A DNA stretch of 64,000 bases from an uncultured Nostocoides sp. (GTDB lineage Bacteria; Actinomycetota; Actinomycetes; Actinomycetales; Dermatophilaceae): assembly GCA_937873315.1 (NCBI GenBank), contig CALMQX010000041.1:94072-158071 (forward strand), read 5' to 3'. Below the pieces are notes generated by a model. It saw only the letters and a program-made list of their open reading frames with translations, was not told the DNA's origin and did not search any database. Below, piece after piece: positions 1-8,048 of this stretch (its first letter is position 1; each line of letters begins with the position of its first letter). The position numbers were made by a program, and so were the translations under genes.

Positions 1-43
1 GGTGACGGCCACCCGCTCGGCGCACCATTAACTTTCGGCCAGT

Positions 44-922
44 TCAGTACGTGGCGGCCGCTCGGAGCCCGAAGAACTGCTCAAGCGTGTGGAAGCCACC
101 CTGGTGGTAGAGCGCCGCAAGGTCCTTGCCGATGTACCGGAAGTGCCAGGGCTCATAGTTGTAGCCCGTGATCGGGGTCTTGCCCTTCTCGTAGCGCAGG
201 ATGAAACCGAAGCGCCAGGAGTTCTTGGCCAGCCACTTGCCCTGGGAGACCTCCCCAATGCACTGATGCCGACCGCACGCCGGATTCCCGATCGGGATCA
301 GGTCCGCAGCGAGCCCGGTCTGGTGCTCCGAGTGACCTGGCTTGGCGTACCACTTCAGCGCCTCGGTCGGTGAGGTCTTTGCGACGCCGTTCTGGAAGAC
401 CGCCACCTGCGTTGAGTAGGACCGGTAGGCGCTCGAGATGCCGATCGTCCCGGCCCCCTCCTTGGCCGCCGCCGTGATCATGGCGGCCATCGCGCTCGCG
501 GCGTCCTTGCGCATCACCTGACCGCCGGGGTTCTTCACGGCAGGGGTGACCAAGGGCTTCGGCACATAGGTCTTAGGCGAGAGCGGCCGCTTCTTGTTGA
601 CGACCACGTAAATGCTGTCCCCCGTACCGATCTGGGCGCACGCCTGGGCCATCACCCCCGTGCCTGGACAGCGGGCCGTCGAATTGGGCGACGGAGTGGC
701 AGACGGGCTCTGTGACGTACTCGGCGAACTGCTCGGTCGGGCCCCAGTCGTGGACGCGGACACAGATGATCGAGCGGTGCTTCCGCTCGGCGCGGCTTGA
801 GACCCACCTTGGCCAGCCAGCGTTGCCCCCGCGCCCACCACGACGGCGAGCCCAAGCGTGCCGAGGAGGACGGTCGAAAGCCGTCCACCGGATCCGCGGG
901 CATGGCGCGCTGAGGGAGTCAC
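44..922 (-). CDS. VanY-type D-alanyl-D-alanine carboxypeptidase family protein (M15B), secreted
   Basis: 292 residues from a GTG start. The N-terminus has a positively charged stretch, then a hydrophobic segment (about residues 17-37) that fits a signal peptide or membrane anchor. A Ser/Thr/Pro-rich linker follows (about 40-85). The C-terminal ~180 residues carry the VanY zinc-peptidase signatures GHSEHQTGLAADL (His and Asp ligands) and EPWHFRYIG (the second His). Family knowledge: these enzymes trim the terminal D-Ala of peptidoglycan stem peptides outside the membrane. The gene is divergent from the oxidoreductase at 941, with 18 bp between the two start codons. Substrate is inferred from family only. 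Confidence 0.88.
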   Translation of the reverse strand: MTPSARHARGSGGRLSTVLLGTLGLAVVVGAGATLAGQGGSQAAPSGSTARSSVSASTTGARPSSSPSTSQSPSATPSPNSTARCPGTGVMAQACAQIGTGDSIYVVVNKKRPLSPKTYVPKPLVTPAVKNPGGQVMRKDAASAMAAMITAAAKEGAGTIGISSAYRSYSTQVAVFQNGVAKTSPTEALKWYAKPGHSEHQTGLAADLIPIGNPACGRHQCIGEVSQGKWLAKNSWRFGFILRYEKGKTPITGYNYEPWHFRYIGKDLAALYHQGGFHTLEQFFGLRAAATY

Positions 923-940
923 GTCCCCCAGTCTGCCCGT

Positions 941-1972
941 ATGGTGCTGGGCATGTTCGCATCACACCGCGTGTCCGACCCGATGACCGCGCCTGCGTTG
1001 CGCTGGGGCATCCTCGGCGCGGGCGGCATCGCTGGTCATTTCGCCGCCGCCGTTCATGAGGCAACTGCAAGCACGGTGGTCGCGGTCGGTTCACGCGACC
1101 AGGGCCGAGCGGATGCGTTCGCCCAAGCACACGGCATACCGGCCGCACACGGGAGCTATGCGGCGCTCGTGGCCGACCCCAGCGTGCAGGCGGTGTACGT
1201 CGCGTCACCGCACTCCGAGCACCGAGAACACGCGCTGCTCGCGTTGGCAGCCGGCAAGCCTGTCCTGGTCGAGAAGGCCTTCACCCGCAGCCGCGCCGAG
1301 GCTATCGAGGTGTTCGCCGCCGCCCGAGCCGCCAGCCTGCTGGCGGCGGAAGCCATGTGGAGCCGCTACCTGCCGCACTACGACGCGATCGCGCGCACGA
1401 TCACCGCCGGCACTCTGGGCGAGGTGGTCCACGTCCATGCCGACCACAGCCAGCTGCTCTGGCCCAATGGGCCGCAGCGGCTCTGGGATCCGGCGCTGGC
1501 CGGTGGCTCCCTGCTGGACCTCGGCGTCTACCCCGTCGCTTTCGCTGACCTCATCCTCGGCGGCCTCACCGACGTCCGGGCCACCGGGACGCTCACGCCC
1601 GAGGGGGTCGACGCCACGGCCGTCATCAGCGCGCGAGGTGCCACAGGGGGCCAGGCCGTCCTCACCAGTTCGATGGCTGGCGCCGCCGCCTGCACCGCGA
1701 CCGTTGTGGGCACCCAAGCCCGGATCGAGCTGGATGGGCGCTTCTACCAACCCACCACGATGCGACTCATCGCCACCAACGGCGAGCTCTTGGACACCTT
1801 CACTCCCGAGCACCAGTTCCACGGATTCCGTTACGAGATAGCCGAATTCGCGCGAACCCTCGCCACTGGTGCGATCGAGACCGAGCGTATGCCGCACGCG
1901 ACGACGCTTGCGGTCATGGACGTCCTGGACCAGGCGCGAGCACAGCTGGGCGTGCGCTACCCCGGGGAGTGA
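941..1972 (+). CDS. Gfo/Idh/MocA family NAD(P)-dependent oxidoreductase
   Basis: Up to 343 residues. An N-terminal Rossmann nucleotide-binding motif (WGILGAGGIAGHF) is followed by the family EKAF segment (VLVEKAFTRSRAEA), containing the conserved Lys, and the C-terminal alpha/beta domain (GGSLLDLGVYPV). Such enzymes oxidise or reduce sugars, cyclitols or trans-dihydrodiols; the substrate cannot be told here. A -10-like CAGTCT ends 6 nt before the ATG at 941, which would make a leaderless message. The ATG at 983 (MTAPALRWG) is closer to the conserved fold and remains an alternative start. It stands alone, convergent with the lyase gene at 1979. Confidence 0.88.
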   Translation: MVLGMFASHRVSDPMTAPALRWGILGAGGIAGHFAAAVHEATASTVVAVGSRDQGRADAFAQAHGIPAAHGSYAALVADPSVQAVYVASPHSEHREHALLALAAGKPVLVEKAFTRSRAEAIEVFAAARAASLLAAEAMWSRYLPHYDAIARTITAGTLGEVVHVHADHSQLLWPNGPQRLWDPALAGGSLLDLGVYPVAFADLILGGLTDVRATGTLTPEGVDATAVISARGATGGQAVLTSSMAGAAACTATVVGTQARIELDGRFYQPTTMRLIATNGELLDTFTPEHQFHGFRYEIAEFARTLATGAIETERMPHATTLAVMDVLDQARAQLGVRYPGE

Positions 1973-1978
1973 CCAGCG

Positions 1979-2851
1979 TCAGGACGCGGCGATGATCGCC
2001 TCGTGCGTCGCCAACACGCGCTCGGCAATGTCGACATGCAAGCGCTCGATCATCTTCCCGTTGTAGGTGACCACGCCGGTGCCAGCACCCTGCGACCACG
2101 CGGCAACGATGCCTTCGGCCTCCTGGACCGCATCGGCAGAGGGCGCGAATACGTCATTGCACGGACCCACCTGGCCCGGGTGGATCAGGGTCTTGCCGTC
2201 GAAGCCGAAGTCCCGACCCTGCTCGCATTCGGCAAGGAAGCCCTCTGCGTCCGCAACGTTGTTGTAGACCCCGTCGAGGATGGCAATTCCCGAGCGGCGC
2301 GCCGCCAGAACGGCCCAGGAGAGCGCCGTCAGCAGCGGCGCACGCCCAGGGACGTGCTGTGCTTGGAGCTCCTTGACCAAGTCGTTGGTGCCGATGACCA
2401 ATGCGGCCAGACGGTCCGATGCGGCCGCGATCTTGCGGACCAGGTGAATCGCCTCCGGGGTTTCGATCATCGCCCACAACCGGGTGTGCGCCGGGGCCCC
2501 ATGGGACTGCATGGCCGCGACCAGCTGGCGCACCTCCTTGGGCGAGTTCACCTTGGGGACGACGATCCCATCCGGACCTGCGGCACAGGCGGCGGCCAGG
2601 TCGGCGTCATGCCATTGGGTGCCGATGCCATTGATCCGGATCGTCACCTCACGGCGACCATACTCACCGGATTTGGCTGCCGCGCAAGCATTCTCGCGCG
2701 CGGCGTCCTTGAAGTCCGGGCCGACAGCATCCTCCAGGTCGAGGATCAGTCCGTCGACCGGAAGTGTCTTGGCCTTCTCGAGCGCACGTTCATTCGAACT
2801 CGGCATGTACAACACAGACCGTCGGGGGCGGTAGGCTGCGCTGGCACCCAT
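1979..2851 (-). CDS. HpcH/HpaI aldolase / CitE-like CoA-ester lyase
   Basis: 290 residues. It opens with RRSVLYMPSSNERALEKA, typical of CitE-like proteins, and has the acidic metal-binding motif LILDLEDAVGP followed by the second ligand region (LWAMIETPEAI). Family members cleave citryl-CoA, malyl-CoA or beta-methylmalyl-CoA, or act as malyl-CoA thioesterases, using Mg2+. No citrate lyase alpha or acyl-carrier gene is nearby, so a malyl-CoA-type activity is more likely than citrate lyase. It starts 3 bp after the stop of the paralogue upstream (2855-3934, same strand), so the two are probably cotranscribed and may act sequentially or as a complex. Confidence 0.85.
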   Translation of the reverse strand: MGASAAYRPRRSVLYMPSSNERALEKAKTLPVDGLILDLEDAVGPDFKDAARENACAAAKSGEYGRREVTIRINGIGTQWHDADLAAACAAGPDGIVVPKVNSPKEVRQLVAAMQSHGAPAHTRLWAMIETPEAIHLVRKIAAASDRLAALVIGTNDLVKELQAQHVPGRAPLLTALSWAVLAARRSGIAILDGVYNNVADAEGFLAECEQGRDFGFDGKTLIHPGQVGPCNDVFAPSADAVQEAEGIVAAWSQGAGTGVVTYNGKMIERLHVDIAERVLATHEAIIAAS

Positions 2852-2854
2852 CGC

Positions 2855-3934
2855 TCAGACCTCCCCATCCAACGCACCGGCATCCGCGGCATAGAGCGCA
2901 GCCAGCTCGGGGTCATTGGCCGAGAGCCGCTCGGCAAGCTCGAGGATGACCAGGCACTGCTTGAGCGAGGCATCGTCCTCCATCTTGCCGTCGAGCATGA
3001 CCGCACCGGTGCCATCGCCCATGGCCTCCTTGACCCGGCGCGCATGGGCGACATCGGCCGCGGACGGCGAGAAGACCTTCTTGGCGATGGCGATCTGCAC
3101 CGGGTGCAGCGACCAGGTGCCGACGCAGCCGAGGAGGAAGGCATTGCGGAACTGGTCCTCGCAGGCCACGACGTCCTTGATGTCCCCGAACGGACCGTAG
3201 TACGGGAAGATCCCGTGCATCGCGCAGGCATCGACCATCCGCGCGATCGTGTAGTGCCACAGGTCCTGCTGGAAGATCGCGCGCGGGCCCTCGATGTCGC
3301 CATCCACCGGGTCCTGGCGAACCAGATACCCGGGGTGCCCGCCGCCCACCCGGGTGGTCTTCATCCGACGGTCGGCCGCGAGATCGGCCGGTCCCAACGA
3401 GATGCCTTGCATCCGCGGCGAGGCGCCACAGATCGCCTCGACATTGGCCACCCCGCGCGCGGTCTCCAGGATCGCGTGGACCAGGATCGGCCGGGTCAGG
3501 CCAGCGCGGGCCTCCAGCTGGGCGAGCAACCGGTCGATGTAGTGGATGTCCTCCGGGCCCTGCACCTTGGGCACCATGATGACGTCGAGCTTGTCGCCGA
3601 TCTGCGTGACCAGGGTGACCAGGTCGTCGAGCACCCACGGGCTGTCCAGCGCATTGATCCGCGTCCAGAGTTGGGTGTGCTCACCGAAGTCGGTGGCCTT
3701 GGCGATCGCCACGAGCCCCTCGCGCGCGGCCTCCTTGCGGTCCGCCTTGACCGCGTCCTCGAGGTTCCCCAGCAGGATGTCGACATTGCCCACCAGGTCG
3801 GGGACCTTGGCAGCCATCTTTTCGTTGCTCGGGTCGAAGAAGTGAATCATCCGGCTCGGGCGGGCCGGCACCTCATGGATGGGGGTCGGCGCGCCCACCG
3901 CGAGGGGGGCGAAGAAGGCCTTGGCGCTGCGCAT
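2855..3934 (-). CDS. HpcH/HpaI aldolase family, malyl-CoA lyase-like
   Basis: 359 residues from the ATG at 3934. A longer frame to 4075 exists, but it overlaps the likely divergent gene and its extra residues look unlike the family. Motifs: [14 protein letters not shown] (acidic metal-site region), VPKVQGPED, and [18 protein letters not shown] with the conserved Glu. The longer size and the [18 protein letters not shown] opening resemble L-malyl-CoA / beta-methylmalyl-CoA lyases more than CitE. First gene of a two-gene operon with the CitE-like gene at 1979-2851 (3 bp gap). The pair may handle C4/C5 hydroxyacyl-CoA cleavage; the exact substrate is not determinable from sequence alone. Confidence 0.85.
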   Translation of the reverse strand: MRSAKAFFAPLAVGAPTPIHEVPARPSRMIHFFDPSNEKMAAKVPDLVGNVDILLGNLEDAVKADRKEAAREGLVAIAKATDFGEHTQLWTRINALDSPWVLDDLVTLVTQIGDKLDVIMVPKVQGPEDIHYIDRLLAQLEARAGLTRPILVHAILETARGVANVEAICGASPRMQGISLGPADLAADRRMKTTRVGGGHPGYLVRQDPVDGDIEGPRAIFQQDLWHYTIARMVDACAMHGIFPYYGPFGDIKDVVACEDQFRNAFLLGCVGTWSLHPVQIAIAKKVFSPSAADVAHARRVKEAMGDGTGAVMLDGKMEDDASLKQCLVILELAERLSANDPELAALYAADAGALDGEV

Positions 3935-3977
3935 GCTGGCGACGCTATCAGCGGCACACTGTGGGACGCTGGTGCCC

Positions 3978-4547
3978 GTGAGCGAGCCCACCCTGAGCCC
4001 GGAGAGCGCTGCCGCGAGCGCCCCGGCAGCAGGCGCCAGCGTCAACGTCGGCCGGCTGGTGCAGGAGGCTGCCAACGCCTCGTCGGTGCTCTGGATTGAG
4101 CTCCCGGATGGTGCCAGTCACCCCGCGTGGTTCGTGTGGGATCCCGCTGGAGATCCGCTCGGCACCGGGCCTGCGGCATATGTCGTCTCGGGCCCCGGTG
4201 AGCAGCAGTTGCCGGACCTGCCCACCCAGGTGACCCTGATCCTGCGCAGCAAGGACTCGGGGGGACGGCTCTTGCGGATCGGCGCGGACGTGGCCCGGGC
4301 GACCCCGAGTTCCCCGGAGTGGGATGCCCTCGTTGGCCACCTCGCTCCCGCCCGCCTCAACGCCCCCGCCGAAGTCACCCAGACGTGGCGCGAGGGGTGC
4401 ACGATCTGGATCCTCTCCCCGCACGGCCGACCCATTGAGGCGCCCGGCTCGTATGCCGCCGACGCCCATCTGGTGGAGGTCCTTCCGGCACCCGCGGCGA
4501 CCGTTCGTTGGCGGCCCTGGCACCTGCGTGGTCGTCAGCGTCGATGA
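3978..4547 (+). CDS. Conserved hypothetical protein, possibly split-barrel fold
   Basis: 189 residues from the GTG at 3978; a GTG at 3972 and an ATG at 3933 are in the same frame, but the latter abuts the divergent lyase start. The first 25 residues are Ala/Ser/Pro-rich. The central part ([50 protein letters not shown]) alternates hydrophobic strands and loosely recalls a pyridoxamine-phosphate-oxidase-like split barrel, but I do not see a diagnostic flavin motif. The C-terminus is basic (HLRGRQRR). It lies 51 bp before the MgtE-like gene on the same strand. Function unknown. Confidence 0.7.
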   Translation: MSEPTLSPESAAASAPAAGASVNVGRLVQEAANASSVLWIELPDGASHPAWFVWDPAGDPLGTGPAAYVVSGPGEQQLPDLPTQVTLILRSKDSGGRLLRIGADVARATPSSPEWDALVGHLAPARLNAPAEVTQTWREGCTIWILSPHGRPIEAPGSYAADAHLVEVLPAPAATVRWRPWHLRGRQRR

Positions 4548-4585
4548 GGGTGGTATCCCGGGCGCTGTTGCTCGGCATACCCCGC

Positions 4586-4591
4586 TAGCCT
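4586..4591 (+). promoter_or_regulatory. -10 element (TAGCCT) of a leaderless promoter
   Basis: TAGCCT fits the TAnnnT actinobacterial -10 and ends 7 nt before the GTG at 4599, so transcription would begin at or next to the start codon. A GTATGCCG-type octamer (CGGCATAC) lies just upstream at 4573-4580. Confidence 0.55.
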
Positions 4592-4598
4592 TGGGCCC

Positions 4599-5891
4599 GT
4601 GAGCACCGCCACCCGCGCCTTCGTCGGCCGCCTCTCGGAGCTGAGCGTTTATGACCCGCTCGGCGACAAGGTCGGTCGAGTGCGCGATGTCGTTGTGGTG
4701 TTCAGCGCGACGCGATCCCGCCCAAGGGTCATTGGGCTCGTGGTCGAGGTTGCCGGTCGCAAGCGGATCTTCGTGCCGATGACCCGCGTGACCAGCGTTG
4801 AGGGTGGTCAGGTGATCACCACCGGCCTGGTCAACATGCGCCGTTTTGAGCAGCGCGCCAATGAGACCCTGGTGGTGGCCGAGCTCTTTGACCGGCCAGT
4901 CAACGTCACAGTGGATGGCGACCAGGTGACGGGCACCATCGAAGATGTCGGCATCGAGCAGAGCTACGCCCGGGATTGGCAGGTCTCGCGGGCATTCATC
5001 CGCAAGACCAGCCCGCGCTCGGCCCTCGCGCCGTTCGGGCGCCGCCGGGGCGAGACCTTCATCGTGCCCATCGAGGAGATCTCCGGACTCGCCACACCGG
5101 CCGCCGAGCAGAGCGCCGCCCGGCTCATCGAGACCTACGAGGACCTCAAACCGGCTGACCTGGCCGAGGTCATCCATGAGCTCTCCCCCAAGCGTCGAGC
5201 CGAGGTCGCGGCCGCCCTGGACGATGAGCGGCTGGCCGACGTCATCGAGGAACTCCCCGAGGATGACCAGGTCGAGATTCTGGCGTCACTGGAGACCGAT
5301 CGCGCCGCCGACATCCTCGAGGCCATGGAGCCTGACGACGCGGCCGACCTGCTCTCCGAATTGCCCAGCGAGCAGGCCGAGGCGCTGCTGCAGTTGATGG
5401 AGCCCGACGAGGCGGCCGACCTGCGCCGACTGCTGGCCTACGACGAGAACACTGCCGGTGGTCTGATGACCACTGAGCCGGTGATCCTGGGTCCGGAGGC
5501 CTCTATCGCCGAGGCCCTCGCGGTGGTCCGCAAGGAAGAGCTCTCGGCCGCGCTCGCGACCACGGTCTTCGTGTGCCGCGCCCCGCTCGAGACGCCCACC
5601 GGCAAGTACCTGGGCATGGTGCACATCCAGCGCCTCCTGCGCGAGCCGCCGCATAACCCGATCGGGGCCATCCTGGACAAGGACGTCGAGCCGCTCTCGC
5701 CCGAGGACACCCTCGCGGCGGTTGCTCGCCAACTCGCGACGTACGACCTGGTCGCACTCCCGGTCGTGGACGAGAACTCGCTGCTCTTGGGGGCGGTCAC
5801 CGTCGACGACGTGCTCGACCACATCCTGCCCGAGGACTGGCGCGAGGACCGCCACGATGACCTGACCTCCGAGGCGGTGGGCCATGGCTGA
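4599..5891 (+). CDS. PRC-barrel / MgtE N-terminal / CBS-pair protein without a membrane channel
   Basis: 430 residues from a GTG start. Domain order: an N-terminal beta-rich PRC-barrel-like region (about 8-165), a helical MgtE_N superhelix (about 175-285, repeats such as RLADVIEELPEDDQVEIL and ADILEAMEPDDAADLLSEL), then two CBS motifs (about 295-425; TAGGLMTTEPVIL and LLGAVTVDDVLDHIL). It lacks the transmembrane Mg2+ channel domain of true MgtE, so it is better seen as a soluble Mg2+/nucleotide sensor-like protein. It overlaps the DUF1003 gene by 8 bp; the two adjoin likewise in mycobacteria (Rv1232c/Rv1231c, from memory), suggesting joint function. Confidence 0.85.
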   Translation: MSTATRAFVGRLSELSVYDPLGDKVGRVRDVVVVFSATRSRPRVIGLVVEVAGRKRIFVPMTRVTSVEGGQVITTGLVNMRRFEQRANETLVVAELFDRPVNVTVDGDQVTGTIEDVGIEQSYARDWQVSRAFIRKTSPRSALAPFGRRRGETFIVPIEEISGLATPAAEQSAARLIETYEDLKPADLAEVIHELSPKRRAEVAAALDDERLADVIEELPEDDQVEILASLETDRAADILEAMEPDDAADLLSELPSEQAEALLQLMEPDEAADLRRLLAYDENTAGGLMTTEPVILGPEASIAEALAVVRKEELSAALATTVFVCRAPLETPTGKYLGMVHIQRLLREPPHNPIGAILDKDVEPLSPEDTLAAVARQLATYDLVALPVVDENSLLLGAVTVDDVLDHILPEDWREDRHDDLTSEAVGHG

Positions 5892-6402
5892 GCGCCGCCC
5901 CCGGATCGACCAGCCCCGCGAGACCCCCCGCCGCTGGAAGATCAGTGCGCCCGCGGGCTTCACCGAGGAGTACTTCGGTGTGCTCTCGGAGCGGATCGCG
6001 CGCTTCCTCGGCACGCCCTATTTCATCGCGGGGATGACGGCCTTCATTGCAGGGTGGATCCTCTGGAACACCTTCGCTCCCGCGGCGCTGCGCTGGGATG
6101 AGTACCCCTTCCAGTTCCTTAACGTCATGCTCAGCCTGCAGGCTTCGTATGCCGCACCGCTGATCCTGCTCGCGCAGAACCGTCAGGCGGATCGGGACCG
6201 CTTGGCCTTCGAGCAGGACCGATCCCGCGACGAGCGGAATCTCGCGGACACTGAGTTCCTCACCCGCGAGGTGGCCTCATTGCGTCTCGCGCTGCGCGAG
6301 ACCGCGACCCGTGACTTCGTGCGCTCCGAGTTGCGCGATCTGCTCGACGAGATGGAGGAGCGCGGCCTCACGGTCACCAAGTCCTCCTCAGGGGACGCCT
6401 AA
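5884..6402 (+). CDS. DUF1003 family membrane protein
   Basis: 172 residues. A cytoplasmic basic N-terminus is followed by two closely spaced transmembrane helices (about residues 47-66 and 80-99; FIAGMTAFIAGWILWNTF and the LNVMLSLQASYAAPLILLAQ hairpin). The C-terminal tail (105-172) is highly charged and helical, probably a coiled coil. This is the standard DUF1003 layout; its role is unknown. The start codon overlaps the end of the MgtE_N/CBS gene by 8 bp, so the two are translationally coupled. A strong inverted repeat follows the stop at 6411-6469. Confidence 0.85.
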   Translation: MAERRPRIDQPRETPRRWKISAPAGFTEEYFGVLSERIARFLGTPYFIAGMTAFIAGWILWNTFAPAALRWDEYPFQFLNVMLSLQASYAAPLILLAQNRQADRDRLAFEQDRSRDERNLADTEFLTREVASLRLALRETATRDFVRSELRDLLDEMEERGLTVTKSSSGDA

Positions 6403-6410
6403 CCCGGCCA

Positions 6411-6469
6411 TCGAGTGTCGGGTTGTGGCTGCTGAGAGCCTCGCAGAGGAACCACTACCCGACACTCGA
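6411..6469. promoter_or_regulatory. 13-bp perfect inverted repeat between DUF1003 gene and mrp
   Basis: TCGAGTGTCGGGT at 6411-6423 is the exact complement of 6457-6469. Four more pairs follow inward (6425-6428 with 6452-6455), and a small CCTC/GAGG hairpin sits in the loop. The left arm begins 8 bp after the DUF1003 stop; the right arm ends 2 bp before the mrp -10 (6472). It could be a terminator without a T-tract, or an operator overlapping the mrp promoter. Confidence 0.6.
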
Positions 6470-6471
6470 CT

Positions 6472-6477
6472 TAGACT
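6472..6477 (+). promoter_or_regulatory. -10 element (TAGACT) of leaderless mrp promoter
   Basis: TAGACT ends 6 nt before the ATG at 6484, with no room for a ribosome-binding site. This supports a leaderless mRNA and the chosen start. Confidence 0.55.
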
Positions 6478-6483
6478 TGCCCC

Positions 6484-7617
6484 ATGCCCCAGGTCACCCA
6501 GGATGCTCTTCGCGCTGCCCTTGATACGGTTCTCGACCCCGAGATCCGCAAGCCCATCACCGAGCTCGGGATGGTCGAGTCAGCCACCTGTGACGATCAG
6601 GGCCTCGTCAGGGTCACCGTGCTGCTCACCGTGGCGGCTTGCCCCCTCAAGGACACCCTCACCCGCGATGTCACGAACGCCGTCTCAGCGGTCGCCGGGG
6701 TCAGCGCGGTCGAGGTCACGCTCGGGGTGATGAATGACGAGCAACGCACCGCTCTGCGGACCCAGTTGCGTGGGGGCAACGCTGAGCGTGAGATCCCCTT
6801 CGCCAAGCCTGGCTCGCTCACCCGGGTGTATGCCGTGGCCTCCGGCAAGGGCGGGGTCGGCAAGTCCTCGGTGACGGCCAATCTGGCGGCCGCGCTGGCC
6901 GAGCAGGGCCTGAAAGTCGGGGTCGTGGACGCCGACATCTACGGTTTCTCGATCCCCCGCATGCTGGGCGTCGCCGGCAGCCCCACTCAGGTGGACGACA
7001 TGATCCTGCCGCCGATCGCCCACGACGTGAAGGTGATCTCGATCGGGATGTTCGTCCCCGGCAACCAGCCTGTGGTCTGGCGTGGCCCGATGCTGCACCG
7101 CGCGCTGCAACAGTTCTTGGCCGATGTGTTCTGGGGCGACCTCGATGTCCTGCTGATGGACCTTCCCCCGGGCACCGGTGACGTGGCGATCTCGATCGCT
7201 CAACTCGTGCCGAATGCCGAGATCCTCGTCGTCACGACCCCCCAGACCGCGGCCGCCGAGGTGGCCGAGCGCGCCGGCTCGATTGCCGTGCAGACTCACC
7301 AGCGGATCGCCGGCGTCATCGAGAATATGTCTTGGCTGGAGTTGCCCGATGGCAGCCGCCAGGAGATCTTCGGCAGCGGCGGCGGTCAGGCGGTCGCCGA
7401 CTCGCTCTCCACGGTGATCGGGGCGCCGGTCCCGCTGCTCGGTCAGATTCCGCTGGACACCACGCTTCGGGTGGGCGCGGACGAGGGCACCCCCGTGGTC
7501 CTCGGTTCACCGACTTCACCGGCAGCGGTGGTCTTGCGTGGGATCGCCCGCGGCCTGGCCAACCGAGCCCGCGGCCTGGCCGGTCGCTCTCTGGGACTGA
7601 CCCCGACCGGCCGATAG
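6484..7617 (+). CDS. mrp: Mrp/NBP35 family P-loop ATPase (iron-sulfur cluster carrier type)
   Basis: 377 residues. An N-terminal MIP18/DUF59 domain (about 1-95, VLDPEIRKPITELGMV) precedes a ParA-like P-loop domain with the deviant Walker A SGKGGVGKSSV (about 121), switch VVDADIYGFSIPRML and Walker B LLMDLPPGTGD. Family members bind and transfer Fe-S clusters or act as ATPases in cofactor delivery. I see no CxxC pair in the C-terminal region where Mrp cluster ligands usually sit (around MSWLELPDGSRQEIFGSG). Convergent with tatB (14 bp gap); the same gene set surrounds sigE in mycobacteria. Confidence 0.92.
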   Translation: MPQVTQDALRAALDTVLDPEIRKPITELGMVESATCDDQGLVRVTVLLTVAACPLKDTLTRDVTNAVSAVAGVSAVEVTLGVMNDEQRTALRTQLRGGNAEREIPFAKPGSLTRVYAVASGKGGVGKSSVTANLAAALAEQGLKVGVVDADIYGFSIPRMLGVAGSPTQVDDMILPPIAHDVKVISIGMFVPGNQPVVWRGPMLHRALQQFLADVFWGDLDVLLMDLPPGTGDVAISIAQLVPNAEILVVTTPQTAAAEVAERAGSIAVQTHQRIAGVIENMSWLELPDGSRQEIFGSGGGQAVADSLSTVIGAPVPLLGQIPLDTTLRVGADEGTPVVLGSPTSPAAVVLRGIARGLANRARGLAGRSLGLTPTGR

Positions 7618-7631
7618 GCCGCAGCCAGGGC

Positions 7632-8024
7632 CTAGGTCGCGTCCGGGTCGTAGGGCGTGGCCCGAGCGGGATCCCACGCGCGCGCCTGAACGGCGGCCAC
7701 CTGGGTATCCGCAGCGGCGTCCGCCACCGGTGGGGTATAGCCCGGACGCAACGGAGCGACCGCATCGTCGATGGGATCGAGCAGAGCCTCACGCACAATC
7801 TTGCGCGGGTCGTACTGCCGCGGGTCGTACTGGCGCCAATTGACGTCCTGGTACTCGGGTCCTAGCTGCTCTTTGAGTTGGCCCTTGGCGCCCTCGGCCA
7901 TGACCCGCAACTGCCGGATCCACTGCGCCAACTTGGCGGCATACTCCGGCAACCGCTCGGGACCCAGGATGAAAAAGGCAAGGAGCGCGACGAGCAGGAT
8001 CTCCCCGAGGGTGAAGTCCGGCAC
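7632..8024 (-). CDS. tatB: Sec-independent (Tat) translocase TatA/TatB-family protein
   Basis: 130 residues from a GTG start. It has the expected short N-terminal membrane helix (LGEILLVALLAFFILGPERLP, written here as TatB-type with the FxxGPERLP hinge), an amphipathic helix (YAAKLAQWIRQLRVMAEGAK) and a polar C-terminal tail. TatB binds twin-arginine signal peptides with TatC at the cytoplasmic membrane. The tail contains a tandem RQYDP duplication (DNA repeat of period 15 at about 7805-7832). It lies 24 bp downstream of the HtrA gene on the same strand, as in the mycobacterial sigE locus, so cotranscription is likely. Confidence 0.88.
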   Translation of the reverse strand: MPDFTLGEILLVALLAFFILGPERLPEYAAKLAQWIRQLRVMAEGAKGQLKEQLGPEYQDVNWRQYDPRQYDPRKIVREALLDPIDDAVAPLRPGYTPPVADAAADTQVAAVQARAWDPARATPYDPDAT

Positions 8025-8048
8025 GCGCGCTCCTAACCGATGGACGTA

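Noticed and set aside
2003..4099. Long plus-strand open frame (about 698 codons) opposite the two CoA-ester lyases
   Set aside because: It is antisense to two clearly conserved genes and its translation is Arg/Gly/Asp/His-rich without any motif, as expected for a high-GC shadow frame.
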